A DNA stretch of 64,000 bases from Pseudoalteromonas sp. T1lg23B (GTDB lineage: Bacteria > Pseudomonadota > Gammaproteobacteria > Enterobacterales > Alteromonadaceae): the NCBI RefSeq assembly GCF_002964665.1, contig NZ_PQBZ01000042.1:186001-250000 (forward strand), given 5' to 3'. Below, piece after piece: positions 37,192 to 45,951 of this stretch. The position numbers and the translations under genes are program-made. Every line of letters starts with the position of its first letter. Within the stretch, counting starts at the first letter, position 1. The notes beneath the pieces are model-generated. The model ran no database searches and had not been told where the DNA came from. It saw only the letters and a program-made list of their open reading frames with translations.

Positions 37192-38091
37192 ATCTTCTGC
37201 AAAATATAACTGCCCTTGATAGTGTTCATGGGCTTCACTTTTAAGCGGCTCCAACATACCAGGACCGTGATAACGTACGCTAAAATGCGTTAACGCAAGC
37301 ATAGGGATGTGATACTGCTGGGCAAACTCCGCGATTCGTTTAGCGTCAGAATGCCCTGTATGCAGGCCTACACGGTGTAAATCTCCATGCGTAAAGGTTG
37401 CCTCATGGACCAATAAGTCAATACCATCAACATGGTTTTTCAGCTTTGCTGGTTTTTCATTGTCACCACAAATGATCACTTTTCGAGCACGCCAACTATC
37501 AAAAGCATACTCTGTTGAACATAGCGTTTTTCCGTTATAAACCACGTCTTGACCTTTTTGCAACGCATTAAAATGTGGCCCACTGGCAATGCCATCTGCT
37601 TTGAGTTTATCGACTTTTAACTTCTTGGGAATACCGCATTCGGTAATTTGATAGGCAAAACTTGGCACCCTGTGCTGTAACTCAATAGGCTTTACGCGAC
37701 AAAATGTAAGATCTAACTCCTGTGTTAGCGACTCAACCGCATGACACTGCAAATCGAAACCAAGTTTTACGTCAGTAAGCCCAAGGCCGATATGAATAAA
37801 TTGTATCAGTTTTTGTGGAGCTATTAAGGTGACAGAGTCGGTACGTCCATGCAAAGACATGCTCGAAAGCATACCCAGTAGACCGTAACAATGGTCGCCG
37901 TGAACATGAGTAATGCAGATCACTGCCACCTTCGCAGGTGATAGAGATGTTGCTAACAATTGATGTTGCGTACCTTCTGCACAATCAACTAATAACCATT
38001 GCTTGGTTGTTTCAAAACTCACTGCGGTCGCAGCCATATTTCGATAGCGGCTCGGACTGCCCGATGATGTGCCTAAAAATTGTACATCCAT
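37156..38091 (-). CDS. rnz: Ribonuclease Z
   Basis: 311-residue metallo-beta-lactamase-fold endonuclease that trims tRNA 3' trailers. The start FLGTSSGSPSRYRN and the zinc motif THVHGDHCYGL are RNase Z/ElaC-typical; other ligands are in ICGDN, DLLVHEATF and LTHFSVRYHG. Length fits the short ElaC form. Overlaps the DUF2252 gene tail-to-tail. Confidence 0.93.
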   Translation of the reverse strand: MDVQFLGTSSGSPSRYRNMAATAVSFETTKQWLLVDCAEGTQHQLLATSLSPAKVAVICITHVHGDHCYGLLGMLSSMSLHGRTDSVTLIAPQKLIQFIHIGLGLTDVKLGFDLQCHAVESLTQELDLTFCRVKPIELQHRVPSFAYQITECGIPKKLKVDKLKADGIASGPHFNALQKGQDVVYNGKTLCSTEYAFDSWRARKVIICGDNEKPAKLKNHVDGIDLLVHEATFTHGDLHRVGLHTGHSDAKRIAEFAQQYHIPMLALTHFSVRYHGPGMLEPLKSEAHEHYQGQLYFAEDLLSLPIPKQRN

Positions 38092-38171
38092 AATTTCACG
38101 TCAATTAAACTTGTGTTCTGATGATCCTACCCTAATTCTAATACGTAACGGTATAACAAAGGGATACAGCA

Positions 38172-38438
38172 ATGAAAAATGAACTAGATAGCAAAACTAT
38201 ACTCAGTGTGTACGAATACATCCAAAAACACGGAGAAGCCACAGAGGAAGGTAAGTTGTATGGCGGAATCACCGCGTTTTCAGATATTGATGGATACACC
38301 GTGTATTTTAAAGGCAGCGGGGTGCTAATGCGTTTTGGTTTTCACAACACCTATCACCTTGATTATGAACACGAAAAGCACAAAGATGACTTTATTCGCA
38401 AGATTGAGTCAATCAAGAAACAGTTAGATGACCAGTAG
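38172..38438 (+). CDS. DUF3081-like small protein
   Basis: 88 residues starting MKNELDSKTILSVYEYIQKHG, with FSDIDGYTVYF and FHNTYHLDYE in the middle. This agrees with DUF3081, a short gammaproteobacterial family without known function. It is 15 bases upstream of the next small gene and probably co-transcribed with it and the photolyase. Confidence 0.65.
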   Translation: MKNELDSKTILSVYEYIQKHGEATEEGKLYGGITAFSDIDGYTVYFKGSGVLMRFGFHNTYHLDYEHEKHKDDFIRKIESIKKQLDDQ

Positions 38439-38453
38439 TTCTACTATGTACTT

Positions 38454-38762
38454 ATGAAGCAAACCAGATCACGTCAACAAAGTAAACGCGATGATAACCG
38501 GCATAGGGCATTTATCATCGCCGCCCTTAACGAGCTAAAGGCACATCCCAATAAGCTCGCGATCCTTAAACAGAACTGTCAACTTTACAAGCAGCAAGCC
38601 CATTTAAAAAGAGGGTTATTAAAGGCGATAGAACGCTTTGAGTGGGTATTTGAAGTTGACGATGATATCGATAGAATCATCGAGCAAATCCTCGCGCAAG
38701 ATTACATTGGCAACAGAATCCGTCGCTACCCGTTGTTATTCAAGGGTATTGTTGATGATTAA
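38454..38762 (+). CDS. Small basic hypothetical protein upstream of the photolyase
   Basis: 102 residues, a Lys/Arg/Gln-rich N-terminus (MKQTRSRQQSKRDD), mostly helical by appearance. No family recognised. Its last 8 bases overlap the photolyase start (38755), implying translational coupling and conserved linkage. Confidence 0.7.
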   Translation: MKQTRSRQQSKRDDNRHRAFIIAALNELKAHPNKLAILKQNCQLYKQQAHLKRGLLKAIERFEWVFEVDDDIDRIIEQILAQDYIGNRIRRYPLLFKGIVDD

Positions 38763-40224
38763 CCTCGTCTGGCTAAAACGAGACTTGCGTGTAGAGGATC
38801 ACGCTCCGCTTTATTACAGCCAACAAAATGACCGCCCTACACTGTTTATTTATGTGATTGAGCCAGATTACTGGCAACTACCCGATAGCAGTGCGCGACA
38901 GTTTGAATTTATTGCACAAAGCTTGCGTTCGTATGCTCAAACACTCGAAAAACTGGGTGGATATTTGTGTATCAGATCAGGCGATGTGGTGGAACTATTT
39001 ACCAAAATACATGCTAAATACCCCATAGATACACTCTATTGCCATCAAGAAACAGGCAATGACTGGACCTTTGCTCGTGATACTCGGGTATTCAACTGGT
39101 GTCGAAGCCACCAGATCTCGGTGAATCAGTATCCACAGCAAGCTGTTTTTAGGGGTAAACTCAATCGTGATCATTGGCAACGCAAAGTCTCCCACTGGCT
39201 CGACAGCCCATCCCTTTGTGCACCCAGCAAAGTAAACTCATTAATTAACTTTCACAGTGGCTTAAGCTTACTAGATAATTATCCTGGTGATGATACTTTT
39301 ACAGCGCAAAAAATGCAGCTAGGTGGCATTCATGCTGCTAACAAAACCCTGAATAGTTTTTTCGATCATCGCATCAATCAGTATTTATTTGGTATTTCTA
39401 GCCCTTTAACCTCGGTTACCAGTAGTTCAAGGCTCAGCCCTTATCTATGTTATGGAGTGTTAAGCCTTAGGCAGGTGCTCAAACAAGCCGCTTCGTTACA
39501 AGTGAATAAACGCCAAAAATCGGGGTTCATCGCACGCTTACATTGGCATAGCCACTTTGTGCAGAAGTTAGAGTCTGAGCCGCGATATGCCCTTCAATCT
39601 GTACATAAATCTTTGATAAATATGCGCGCCGATGAATTTGACAGCCAGTTATTTGAACGCTGGAAAGCGGGTTGCACTGGTGTACCCTTTGTCGATGCGT
39701 GTATGCGTATGCTCAACGAAATCGGTTGGATCAACTTTAGAATGCGCGCCATGCTGATCTCATATGCGAGCTATCATTTGTGGCTAGATTGGCCACAAAC
39801 AGCTGCCTATTTAGCCAGCACTTTTGTCGATTACGAACCTGGGATCCACTACCCTCAGGTACAAATGCAATCAGGAACCACTGGAATAAACCCGTTTCGT
39901 ATCTATAACCCAGTTACGCAAGGACAAAAGTATGATGCGATGGGATTATTTATTAGAAAACATATACCGGAACTCGATCATGTTCCAAACTGCTATATTC
40001 ATATGCCTTGGCTGTATAACGGCTTAAAAACCGACCGATACGACAAACCAAATAGACTTCCGGATGATGCGGCAAGACGTGCAAAGCAAAAAATCTCAGA
40101 GTATTATAAGAAAAATATCGATGAGACCGAAACACAAAGGATCATCAAAACCCATGCATCAAGACTTAAAAACAGGCGTAAAAAAGCAGCTCAAACGACC
40201 GTAGCACAACTGAGTTTGCTTTAA
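38755..40224 (+). CDS. Cryptochrome/photolyase family flavoprotein
   Basis: About 489 residues. The N-terminal Rossmann domain starts MINLVWLKRDLRVEDHAPL; the FAD domain has HWHSHFVQKL, GVPFVDACMRMLNEIGWINF, STFVDYEPGIHYPQVQMQSG and NPFRIYNPVTQGQKYD. A blue-light DNA photolyase or cryptochrome is indicated. The class I photolyase segment GWQW is replaced by YPQVQ, so it may belong to a separate clade and substrate (CPD or 6-4) is uncertain. A longer frame to 38638 exists, but the Rossmann start at 38755 is the natural one. Confidence 0.88.
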   Translation: MINLVWLKRDLRVEDHAPLYYSQQNDRPTLFIYVIEPDYWQLPDSSARQFEFIAQSLRSYAQTLEKLGGYLCIRSGDVVELFTKIHAKYPIDTLYCHQETGNDWTFARDTRVFNWCRSHQISVNQYPQQAVFRGKLNRDHWQRKVSHWLDSPSLCAPSKVNSLINFHSGLSLLDNYPGDDTFTAQKMQLGGIHAANKTLNSFFDHRINQYLFGISSPLTSVTSSSRLSPYLCYGVLSLRQVLKQAASLQVNKRQKSGFIARLHWHSHFVQKLESEPRYALQSVHKSLINMRADEFDSQLFERWKAGCTGVPFVDACMRMLNEIGWINFRMRAMLISYASYHLWLDWPQTAAYLASTFVDYEPGIHYPQVQMQSGTTGINPFRIYNPVTQGQKYDAMGLFIRKHIPELDHVPNCYIHMPWLYNGLKTDRYDKPNRLPDDAARRAKQKISEYYKKNIDETETQRIIKTHASRLKNRRKKAAQTTVAQLSLL

Positions 40225-40411
40225 AAAGTATCCAGCTCAGGCCGAGGTTATTCTTGCCTGAAAATTAAGCCCTACGAATAATAAACACACAAAATAGCAT
40301 TAAACTAGGTTACTTCATCCCGAGATTAGGTTTAATTAACGAATCTCTGTGATCAAAAAGATAAAAAATGTTAAATTACGGCAATTTTTTGAATATTAGA
40401 GATTGTTTGCT

Positions 40412-42016
40412 ATGTCAAATGCTGTAGAGACACAAGCGCAGGAGCAGCCTGATAACCAACAAGGCAAAGGCTGGTTTAACCGCTTTTTAGCCACGGTTGA
40501 GTTTCTGGGTAATATGCTTCCCCACCCGATTACTTTATTCGCAATGTTCTGTGTAGCCATTGTCGTGTTCAGTGGTATCGCTGACTGGATGGGCTTGAGT
40601 GCCATCGACCCGCGCCCTGAAGGCGCTAAGGGACGTGACCCCGATGGTATTATCGAAGTGGTCAGCCTACTCAGTGCCGAAGGTCTGCAAAAGATTGTAA
40701 CGGGACTGGTGACAAACTTTACCGGCTTTGCACCATTAGGTACTGTACTCGTTGCGCTACTGGGGGTGAGTGTTGCCGAGCATTCAGGTTTATTATCAGC
40801 TGCAATGCGTGGCATGGTGATGGGCGCATCAAAGCGCTTGGTGACATTTATGGTGGTATTTGCAGCCATCTTGTCCAATACCGCCTCAGAACTTGGCTAC
40901 GTAGTGTTAATACCACTCGCAGCAATGATTTTCCACAGCTTGGGACGCCACCCATTGGCTGGTTTGGCAGCGGCGTTTGCTGGTGTATCTGGTGGTTACA
41001 GCGCTAACTTATTACTGGGCACAATTGACCCACTGTTAGCGGGTATTACCACACCTGCGGCACAGATGATTGACCCTAGTTATCAGGTCGGTCCTGAAGC
41101 CAACTGGTATTTCATGATGGTTTCTGTGTTCTTGATTGCCATTGTTGGTACTTTGGTGACAGAGAAAATCGTCGAGCCGCGCTTAGGTAAGTACAATCCA
41201 GACGAAGCCAGTATTGACTTAGGCGAAAATAACATTGAACACCTAAATGCAAAAGAAAAGTCTGGTCTAAAATGGGCTGGACTCACGCTACTTGCAGTAT
41301 CAGTATTACTTGCCCTGACCATAGTTCCAGAGAATGGTATTTTACGTCACCCTGAAACAGGAGAGGTAGCGGGTTCACCGTTCCTGAAGGGCATCGTCGT
41401 CTTCATTTTTGTTACTTTCGCTATTCCAGGCTTTGTATACGGCCGTGTAGTTGGCACCATGAGAAATGATAGAGACATCATTGATGCGATGAGTAAATCG
41501 ATGAGTTCAATGGGTATGTATATTGTGCTGGTATTTTTTGCAGCGCAGTTTGTGGCGTTCTTTAAATGGACCAATCTAGGCACCATTTTAGCGATTAACG
41601 GTGCCGCCTTACTACAAGCGCTCAACTTAACGGGCCCAGAAGTGTTTGTTCTATTTATTTTTATGTGTGCTTTGGTGAATCTAAGTCTCGGTTCTTCATC
41701 GGCTCAATGGGCGGTGACAGCACCTATCTTCGTTCCTATGCTAATGTTGGTTGGCTATGCACCAGAAACTATTCAGGCCGCTTACCGTATCGGTGATTCA
41801 GTAACCAATTTGATCACGCCAATGATGAGCTATTTTGGTCTAATCCTTGCCGTAGCAACCAAATACAAAAAAGACATGGGAATTGGCACCTTAGTTGCGA
41901 CCATGCTGCCTTACAGTATGTTCTTTTTTATTGGATGGGTTGCTCTGTTCTACGTTTGGGTGTTTGGTTTTGGTTTACCTGTAGGACCAAACTCACCCAT
42001 TTACTATACGCCATAG
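40412..42016 (+). CDS. AbgT family transporter
   Basis: 534-residue inner-membrane transporter of the AbgT family (p-aminobenzoyl-glutamate uptake or sulfonamide/antimetabolite efflux). Motifs: LPHPITLFAMFC near the start, NFTGFAPLGTVLVALLGVSVAEHSGL, GYSANLLLGTIDPLLAGIT and GDSVTNLITPMMSYFGL. The ATG at 40412 is preferred over a TTG at 40403. Stands alone, closed by the hairpin at 42025-42050. Confidence 0.93.
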   Translation: MSNAVETQAQEQPDNQQGKGWFNRFLATVEFLGNMLPHPITLFAMFCVAIVVFSGIADWMGLSAIDPRPEGAKGRDPDGIIEVVSLLSAEGLQKIVTGLVTNFTGFAPLGTVLVALLGVSVAEHSGLLSAAMRGMVMGASKRLVTFMVVFAAILSNTASELGYVVLIPLAAMIFHSLGRHPLAGLAAAFAGVSGGYSANLLLGTIDPLLAGITTPAAQMIDPSYQVGPEANWYFMMVSVFLIAIVGTLVTEKIVEPRLGKYNPDEASIDLGENNIEHLNAKEKSGLKWAGLTLLAVSVLLALTIVPENGILRHPETGEVAGSPFLKGIVVFIFVTFAIPGFVYGRVVGTMRNDRDIIDAMSKSMSSMGMYIVLVFFAAQFVAFFKWTNLGTILAINGAALLQALNLTGPEVFVLFIFMCALVNLSLGSSSAQWAVTAPIFVPMLMLVGYAPETIQAAYRIGDSVTNLITPMMSYFGLILAVATKYKKDMGIGTLVATMLPYSMFFFIGWVALFYVWVFGFGLPVGPNSPIYYTP

Positions 42017-42024
42017 TACCTTAT

Positions 42025-42050
42025 ACAACGCCAGCACTCGCTGGCGTTGT
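42025..42050 (+). terminator. Terminator after the AbgT gene
   Basis: 11-bp perfect stem ACAACGCCAGC / GCTGGCGTTGT with loop ACTC, followed by CATTTT. Confidence 0.85.
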
Positions 42051-42212
42051 CATTTTAAGAGCCCTATTTTGGAGCAAAAATAATTATAAAATAATGAGAT
42101 ATTAATAAAATTAGAGTTGTTAAATAGCCATCGCTCTCCTACAGTTCAAAAGAACCAACCGAAAAAGGAGCTTAGGTTTCTCACGAGACATTTATCATTG
42201 AAAAGGTCGTTT

Positions 42213-42848
42213 ATGTATACACTCTTTTACTATCCACGTAATGCGAGCCTTGCACCGCACTTCGTGTTGAAGGCGCTTAACGTGCCATACCAGCTAGAGT
42301 TGGTTGACCGCAAGAAGGTAGTACAGAAATCTGCTCAGTATTTGAAGTTAAACCCCACAGGCCGCATTCCCACTCTGGTCGATGACGACTTTACCCTGTT
42401 TGAAAGTGCTGCGATTTGTTTGTATTTATGTGAAAAACACCCTGATGGCCATTTACTCCCAACAGAACCCAAGGCCAAAGCTGAGTTCTATCAATGGCTA
42501 ATGTACTTAACAACCACTTTGCAAAATGAACTTATGGTGTATTACTACCCTGAGCGCCACACCCAAAGTGCAATTATGTACGATGACATCGTCAATACCC
42601 AACAATCTCGGATCAGTGAATGCTTAGAGCTGTTAAACAAACAGATTGGTGACAAAACCTACATGGTTAATGATCAATTCACCGTGTGTGACTGTTACAT
42701 GTTTATGTTGTGTATTTGGGCTGACGAACTTAAAAAACCCCCGTTAAGTTTTCCAAATTTAAGTCGGTACTTAAAAACACTCGCTCAGCACCCCGCAATT
42801 AAAGCGGTTTGTGAGCTGGAAGAAACAGACCTCAGTGCTTATAAATAA
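42213..42848 (+). CDS. Glutathione S-transferase family protein
   Basis: 211 residues with an N-terminal thioredoxin-like domain (MYTLFYYPRNASLAPHFVLK, then NPTGRIPTLVDDDFTLFESAAI, the glutathione-binding segment) and an all-helical C-terminal domain with FTVCDCYMFML. The ATG at 42213 is used; an upstream extension to 42117 in frame lacks GST homology. Substrate unknown. Confidence 0.88.
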   Translation: MYTLFYYPRNASLAPHFVLKALNVPYQLELVDRKKVVQKSAQYLKLNPTGRIPTLVDDDFTLFESAAICLYLCEKHPDGHLLPTEPKAKAEFYQWLMYLTTTLQNELMVYYYPERHTQSAIMYDDIVNTQQSRISECLELLNKQIGDKTYMVNDQFTVCDCYMFMLCIWADELKKPPLSFPNLSRYLKTLAQHPAIKAVCELEETDLSAYK

Positions 42849-42861
42849 TATCATTGACGTT

Positions 42862-42892
42862 ACCATGGGGCTGGCAGTTCATACCCCATGGT
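42862..42892. terminator. Hairpin between convergent GST and YdcZ-like genes
   Basis: ACCATGGGG / CCCCATGGT, a 9-bp stem with a 13-base loop between two gene ends facing each other. Confidence 0.6.
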
Positions 42893-42898
42893 CAGACT

Positions 42899-43350
42899 TT
42901 AACTGCCAGCAAAGTCACGATTGACCAACATAAGTCCCAAAACCATTGCACCAATACCTACAACCTTTTGCATTGAGATACTGGCTTGAGGCACATCAAA
43001 CCAGCCGAAATGACCAATAATCATCGCCATTAGCAACTGACCACTTAGCACCAAAGACATCAAGTTACCGACTCCCATTTTTGGGATCAGGAAGTAGCAC
43101 AATCCAACACCTGTAGCACTCAAAATACCTCCAAGGCCCCATAAATACCAAGGAACATTGGATGCCAGTTGTGCGTTAGGTAGTCTTCCGCCCTTCGCCC
43201 CAAAAGCCACCAATGCATATAATGCACTGAAAATAAAAGCACATACAGTTGCCAATATTGGACTTTTTAATAAACTACCCAACTGAGCATTCATGCTTGC
43301 TTGTACAGCAATACAGCTCCGGCGCAAAAAGCGAGTATCGTCAACCACAT
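42899..43350 (-). pseudogene. YdcZ-like (DUF606/DMT) transporter, apparent frameshift near start
   Basis: Small DMT-type permease of about 150 residues with four or five helices. The ATG at 43350 has a near-perfect GGAGGT Shine-Dalgarno 9 bases upstream and reads MWLTILAFCAGA, the expected start, but then runs out of frame and stops after about 19 codons. The body CIAVQASMNAQLGSLLKSP... is in another frame. Restoring one base after GGAGC (43312-43322) joins them as AGA-CIAVQASMNAQL, as in the family. A GTG at 43348 opens the body frame but gives an unlikely N-terminus and lacks good spacing. Follows the nitroreductase gene by 2 bases. Confidence 0.75.
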
Positions 43351-43352
43351 GC

Positions 43353-43997
43353 TCAATCTACCTCCACTACCAATTCTTCCAATGGCTTACGCACTTTGTT
43401 TGCATTGGCGCTGCTATCAAGTGGGTGCCTGTAACCAATGGGGCATATCGCGACTGTTTTTAGATTCTGTGGGCACAGTCGTAATATCTCATCATAGCGT
43501 TGGGTATCTATACCTGACATCGGACAGGCATCTATTTTCAATGATGCAGCGGAAACGAGCAACGTACCCAATGCGATATACGCTTGCTTAGAGGCCCACT
43601 GGTATTGCTGCTCCTCATTCATGCCAGACAACGCTGCCAACATGCTCTGCTTCATTGCCGTTTGCTTTTTACAACACCAGTCGTTGTACAACCACATACG
43701 CTTTGTATATTGATTGATCATTTCCTCCACACAACTCATATCAGCCACAAATACAAGTAAGTGGCTATTTTCTAGCACCTTTTGCTGGTTGTAACTTGCT
43801 TCTAGCAGCCGACCTTTAAGCTGATGATTTTGGATCACGAGTATTTTATATGGCTGTAAGCCAAATGCTGAGGCACTTAAGCGTGTGTCATTGAGTAGCT
43901 GTTTAATTAGTCCGTCACTAACTAACTGATTTGAAAACTTGCGTACGGCATAGCGCCAGTACAATGCTTCGTGTAAATTTTGCGCAGCTTCATTCAT
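43353..43997 (-). CDS. Nitroreductase-family NAD(P)H oxidoreductase
   Basis: 214-residue FMN enzyme of the nitroreductase family. YWRYAVRKFSNQLVSD is the FMN-phosphate segment; SASAFGLQPYKILVIQN and LGTLLVSAASLKIDACPMSG are typical. Between the Crp-type regulator (upstream) and the YdcZ-like gene (2 bases downstream), all minus strand, so probably one operon. The substrate (quinone, nitroaromatic, or other) is unknown. Confidence 0.88.
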   Translation of the reverse strand: MNEAAQNLHEALYWRYAVRKFSNQLVSDGLIKQLLNDTRLSASAFGLQPYKILVIQNHQLKGRLLEASYNQQKVLENSHLLVFVADMSCVEEMINQYTKRMWLYNDWCCKKQTAMKQSMLAALSGMNEEQQYQWASKQAYIALGTLLVSAASLKIDACPMSGIDTQRYDEILRLCPQNLKTVAICPIGYRHPLDSSANANKVRKPLEELVVEVD

Positions 43998-44066
43998 TGC
44001 GGTTCCCCTAAATTAAACAAGATGTTTTATCAAAGGTTACCGCCCGCGGTTTGGAAACTCATTTAC

Positions 44067-44669
44067 CTATGTAAATGCGCAAGAAGATTTTAGTAATTTA
44101 CGTATTCGACTGAGCTGAGTGGCACTGACACCCAAGTGAGAAGCCAAGTGATATTGAGGGATTTGTGCAGCGAGCGTCTGATTTTGCTCTAAAAAAAGTA
44201 GGTAACGCTGAGTCGTATCTTGTTGAATTAAGCAGATTTCGCGCTGATCTTTTTCCAGCAACCAATTTTTCTCCAAATATTTAATTTGAAATCTCATAAG
44301 CTCAATATTATCAAACAGAATGTCGCGAAATCCTTTGAAGTCGATTAGAAGCACTTGTGTGTCTTGCAAGCATTGAATTCCCTGCTCTTGCGCTTTTTGC
44401 TGATGTAATGCGCTCATGATCCCCGGAAACTCTCCGGTCGCAAAGAAGCGTTTATTGTATTCTTGACCTTTATGATCTGATGCGAACAGTCGTACTAACC
44501 CGCTGTGAATGAAGGCAAAGGTTTTAGGCAGCTGACCATATGGATAAATATACTGCTCTTTCTGGTACTCAGCAGGCTTACACAGTCTTTTTATCTGTTG
44601 CCAAGTGTTTTCAGACAACGGAGAATAAGCCTCAAGCACCTCACGAAGATGGTTAAATTGTTCTGACAT
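44067..44669 (-). CDS. Crp/Fnr-family transcriptional regulator
   Basis: 200 residues: cyclic-nucleotide-binding-like N-terminal domain (YIYPYGQLPKTFAFIHSGLVRLF) and a C-terminal HTH (LASHLGVSATQLSRIRKL). No Fnr-type Cys cluster is present. It is first in an operon with nitroreductase and the YdcZ-like gene, 69 bases upstream of the former, and may control them. Confidence 0.85.
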   Translation of the reverse strand: MSEQFNHLREVLEAYSPLSENTWQQIKRLCKPAEYQKEQYIYPYGQLPKTFAFIHSGLVRLFASDHKGQEYNKRFFATGEFPGIMSALHQQKAQEQGIQCLQDTQVLLIDFKGFRDILFDNIELMRFQIKYLEKNWLLEKDQREICLIQQDTTQRYLLFLEQNQTLAAQIPQYHLASHLGVSATQLSRIRKLLKSSCAFT

Positions 44670-44807
44670 TGTAAAATCCCCGCCTTGTTATCCCATGTAA
44701 CGTCAGATGAAGTTACATCCGCTAATCTAATCCGCTTGTAATGGCATTTCAACACCCATGATTAGCATCTTAAATTTGAATATGCTCTAATACCCCAAAA
44801 ATTATTC

Positions 44808-45911
44808 GTGTCATTTATGCTTTCGCAATTTCAGCAGTTGCTGGACAACAATGTCCTGAGCCAAGATACAGCTCAACTGCACGCTCTTCATGCACTTGCA
44901 CAGTTGCAAACTCAACTCGCCCAGCAGCAACGTGGCAAGGGTATATATTTACATGGTCCTGTTGGACGCGGCAAAACCATGTTGATGGATTTGTTTTACC
45001 GCACCTTGTCTGGAGTCCCAAAACAAAGACTGCATTTTCATCACTTTATGAGCCAGGTACATCACGAACTCAATGCGATACAAGGCCAAGTAAATCCTTT
45101 GGCACAGATAGCGCGAAGCTGGGCCGATAAAGTCACAGTACTCTGTTTTGATGAGTTTCATGTGAGTGATATTGGCGATGCCATGATTATGGCAAGGTTA
45201 TTTGAACACCTGTTCGCATCTGGGGTTACGCTCGTTGCAACTTCTAATTGTCATCCACAAACGCTCTATCGTAATGGCCTACAGCGACAGAGATTTCTGC
45301 CGACTATCGATTTACTCGAACAACACTGTGAGGTTATTAACGTGGCGGGCGAAGTCGACCATCGATTCGCCAACGGCTTTGATAGTAAATACTTTTTCGT
45401 AGATGAATTGGCGCCATTTGCACGTTTGTTTACACAATCAGGTGGTCAGTTTTTAGAACAGTGCATATCAGTATGTAATAGACCGGTTGCCACAATGGGA
45501 GCCGCTAAGCGCGTCATCGCTTTTGATTTTTATGCCCTGTGCTCAGCCCCTAGAGCCACTGCTGATTACATTGCATTGACCGAACAATATCGAGCGATCT
45601 TTATTGCTAACGTGCCTGCTATGGGCTCAAAGGCATTGCAGCACGTTACAACTCAAGGGATTGAAGACGGATATCAACGCGACCCACACTTCGACCGTGT
45701 ACATCAACTCGATGATCACGCACGACGATTTATCGCTCTTATCGATGAATGTTATGAGAAAAAATGTCTGGTTGTAGTACACGCAGACACTCAGTTGCAT
45801 CTGCTTTATACAGGAAAACAACTCGCTTTTGAGTTCGAACGAACAAAAAGCCGATTGGTTGAAATGCAACAATGGACTGAGCTATTAGTAGACACCATCG
45901 CTAATTGCTAA
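44808..45911 (+). CDS. zapE: ZapE/AFG1-family ATPase
   Basis: 367-residue P-loop ATPase. Walker A GPVGRGKT, Walker B VLCFDEFHVSDIGDAMIM and sensor-like LVATSNCHPQTLY match ZapE (AFG1), which in E. coli modulates the Z-ring at constriction. Starts at GTG 44808 or ATG 44817; both fit. The housekeeping zapE usually lies by rplM/rpsI, so this may be a paralog. Confidence 0.85.
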   Translation: MSFMLSQFQQLLDNNVLSQDTAQLHALHALAQLQTQLAQQQRGKGIYLHGPVGRGKTMLMDLFYRTLSGVPKQRLHFHHFMSQVHHELNAIQGQVNPLAQIARSWADKVTVLCFDEFHVSDIGDAMIMARLFEHLFASGVTLVATSNCHPQTLYRNGLQRQRFLPTIDLLEQHCEVINVAGEVDHRFANGFDSKYFFVDELAPFARLFTQSGGQFLEQCISVCNRPVATMGAAKRVIAFDFYALCSAPRATADYIALTEQYRAIFIANVPAMGSKALQHVTTQGIEDGYQRDPHFDRVHQLDDHARRFIALIDECYEKKCLVVVHADTQLHLLYTGKQLAFEFERTKSRLVEMQQWTELLVDTIANC

Positions 45912-45921
45912 TTAGCGATGG
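45895..45921. terminator. Hairpin between convergent zapE and M9 genes
   Basis: 11-bp stem CCATCGCTAAT / ATTAGCGATGG around the zapE stop codon. Confidence 0.6.
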
Positions 45922-45951
45922 TCAAGCGCGGCTTAGATGCGCTCATTGACG

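Noticed and set aside
38638..38754. N-terminal extension of the photolyase frame
   Set aside because: The extra 39 residues overlap the upstream small gene in another frame and lack photolyase similarity; the start at 38755 fits the Rossmann domain.
40396..40878. 160-codon frame antisense to the AbgT gene
   Set aside because: Low-complexity composition and full overlap with a clear transporter gene identify it as a shadow frame.
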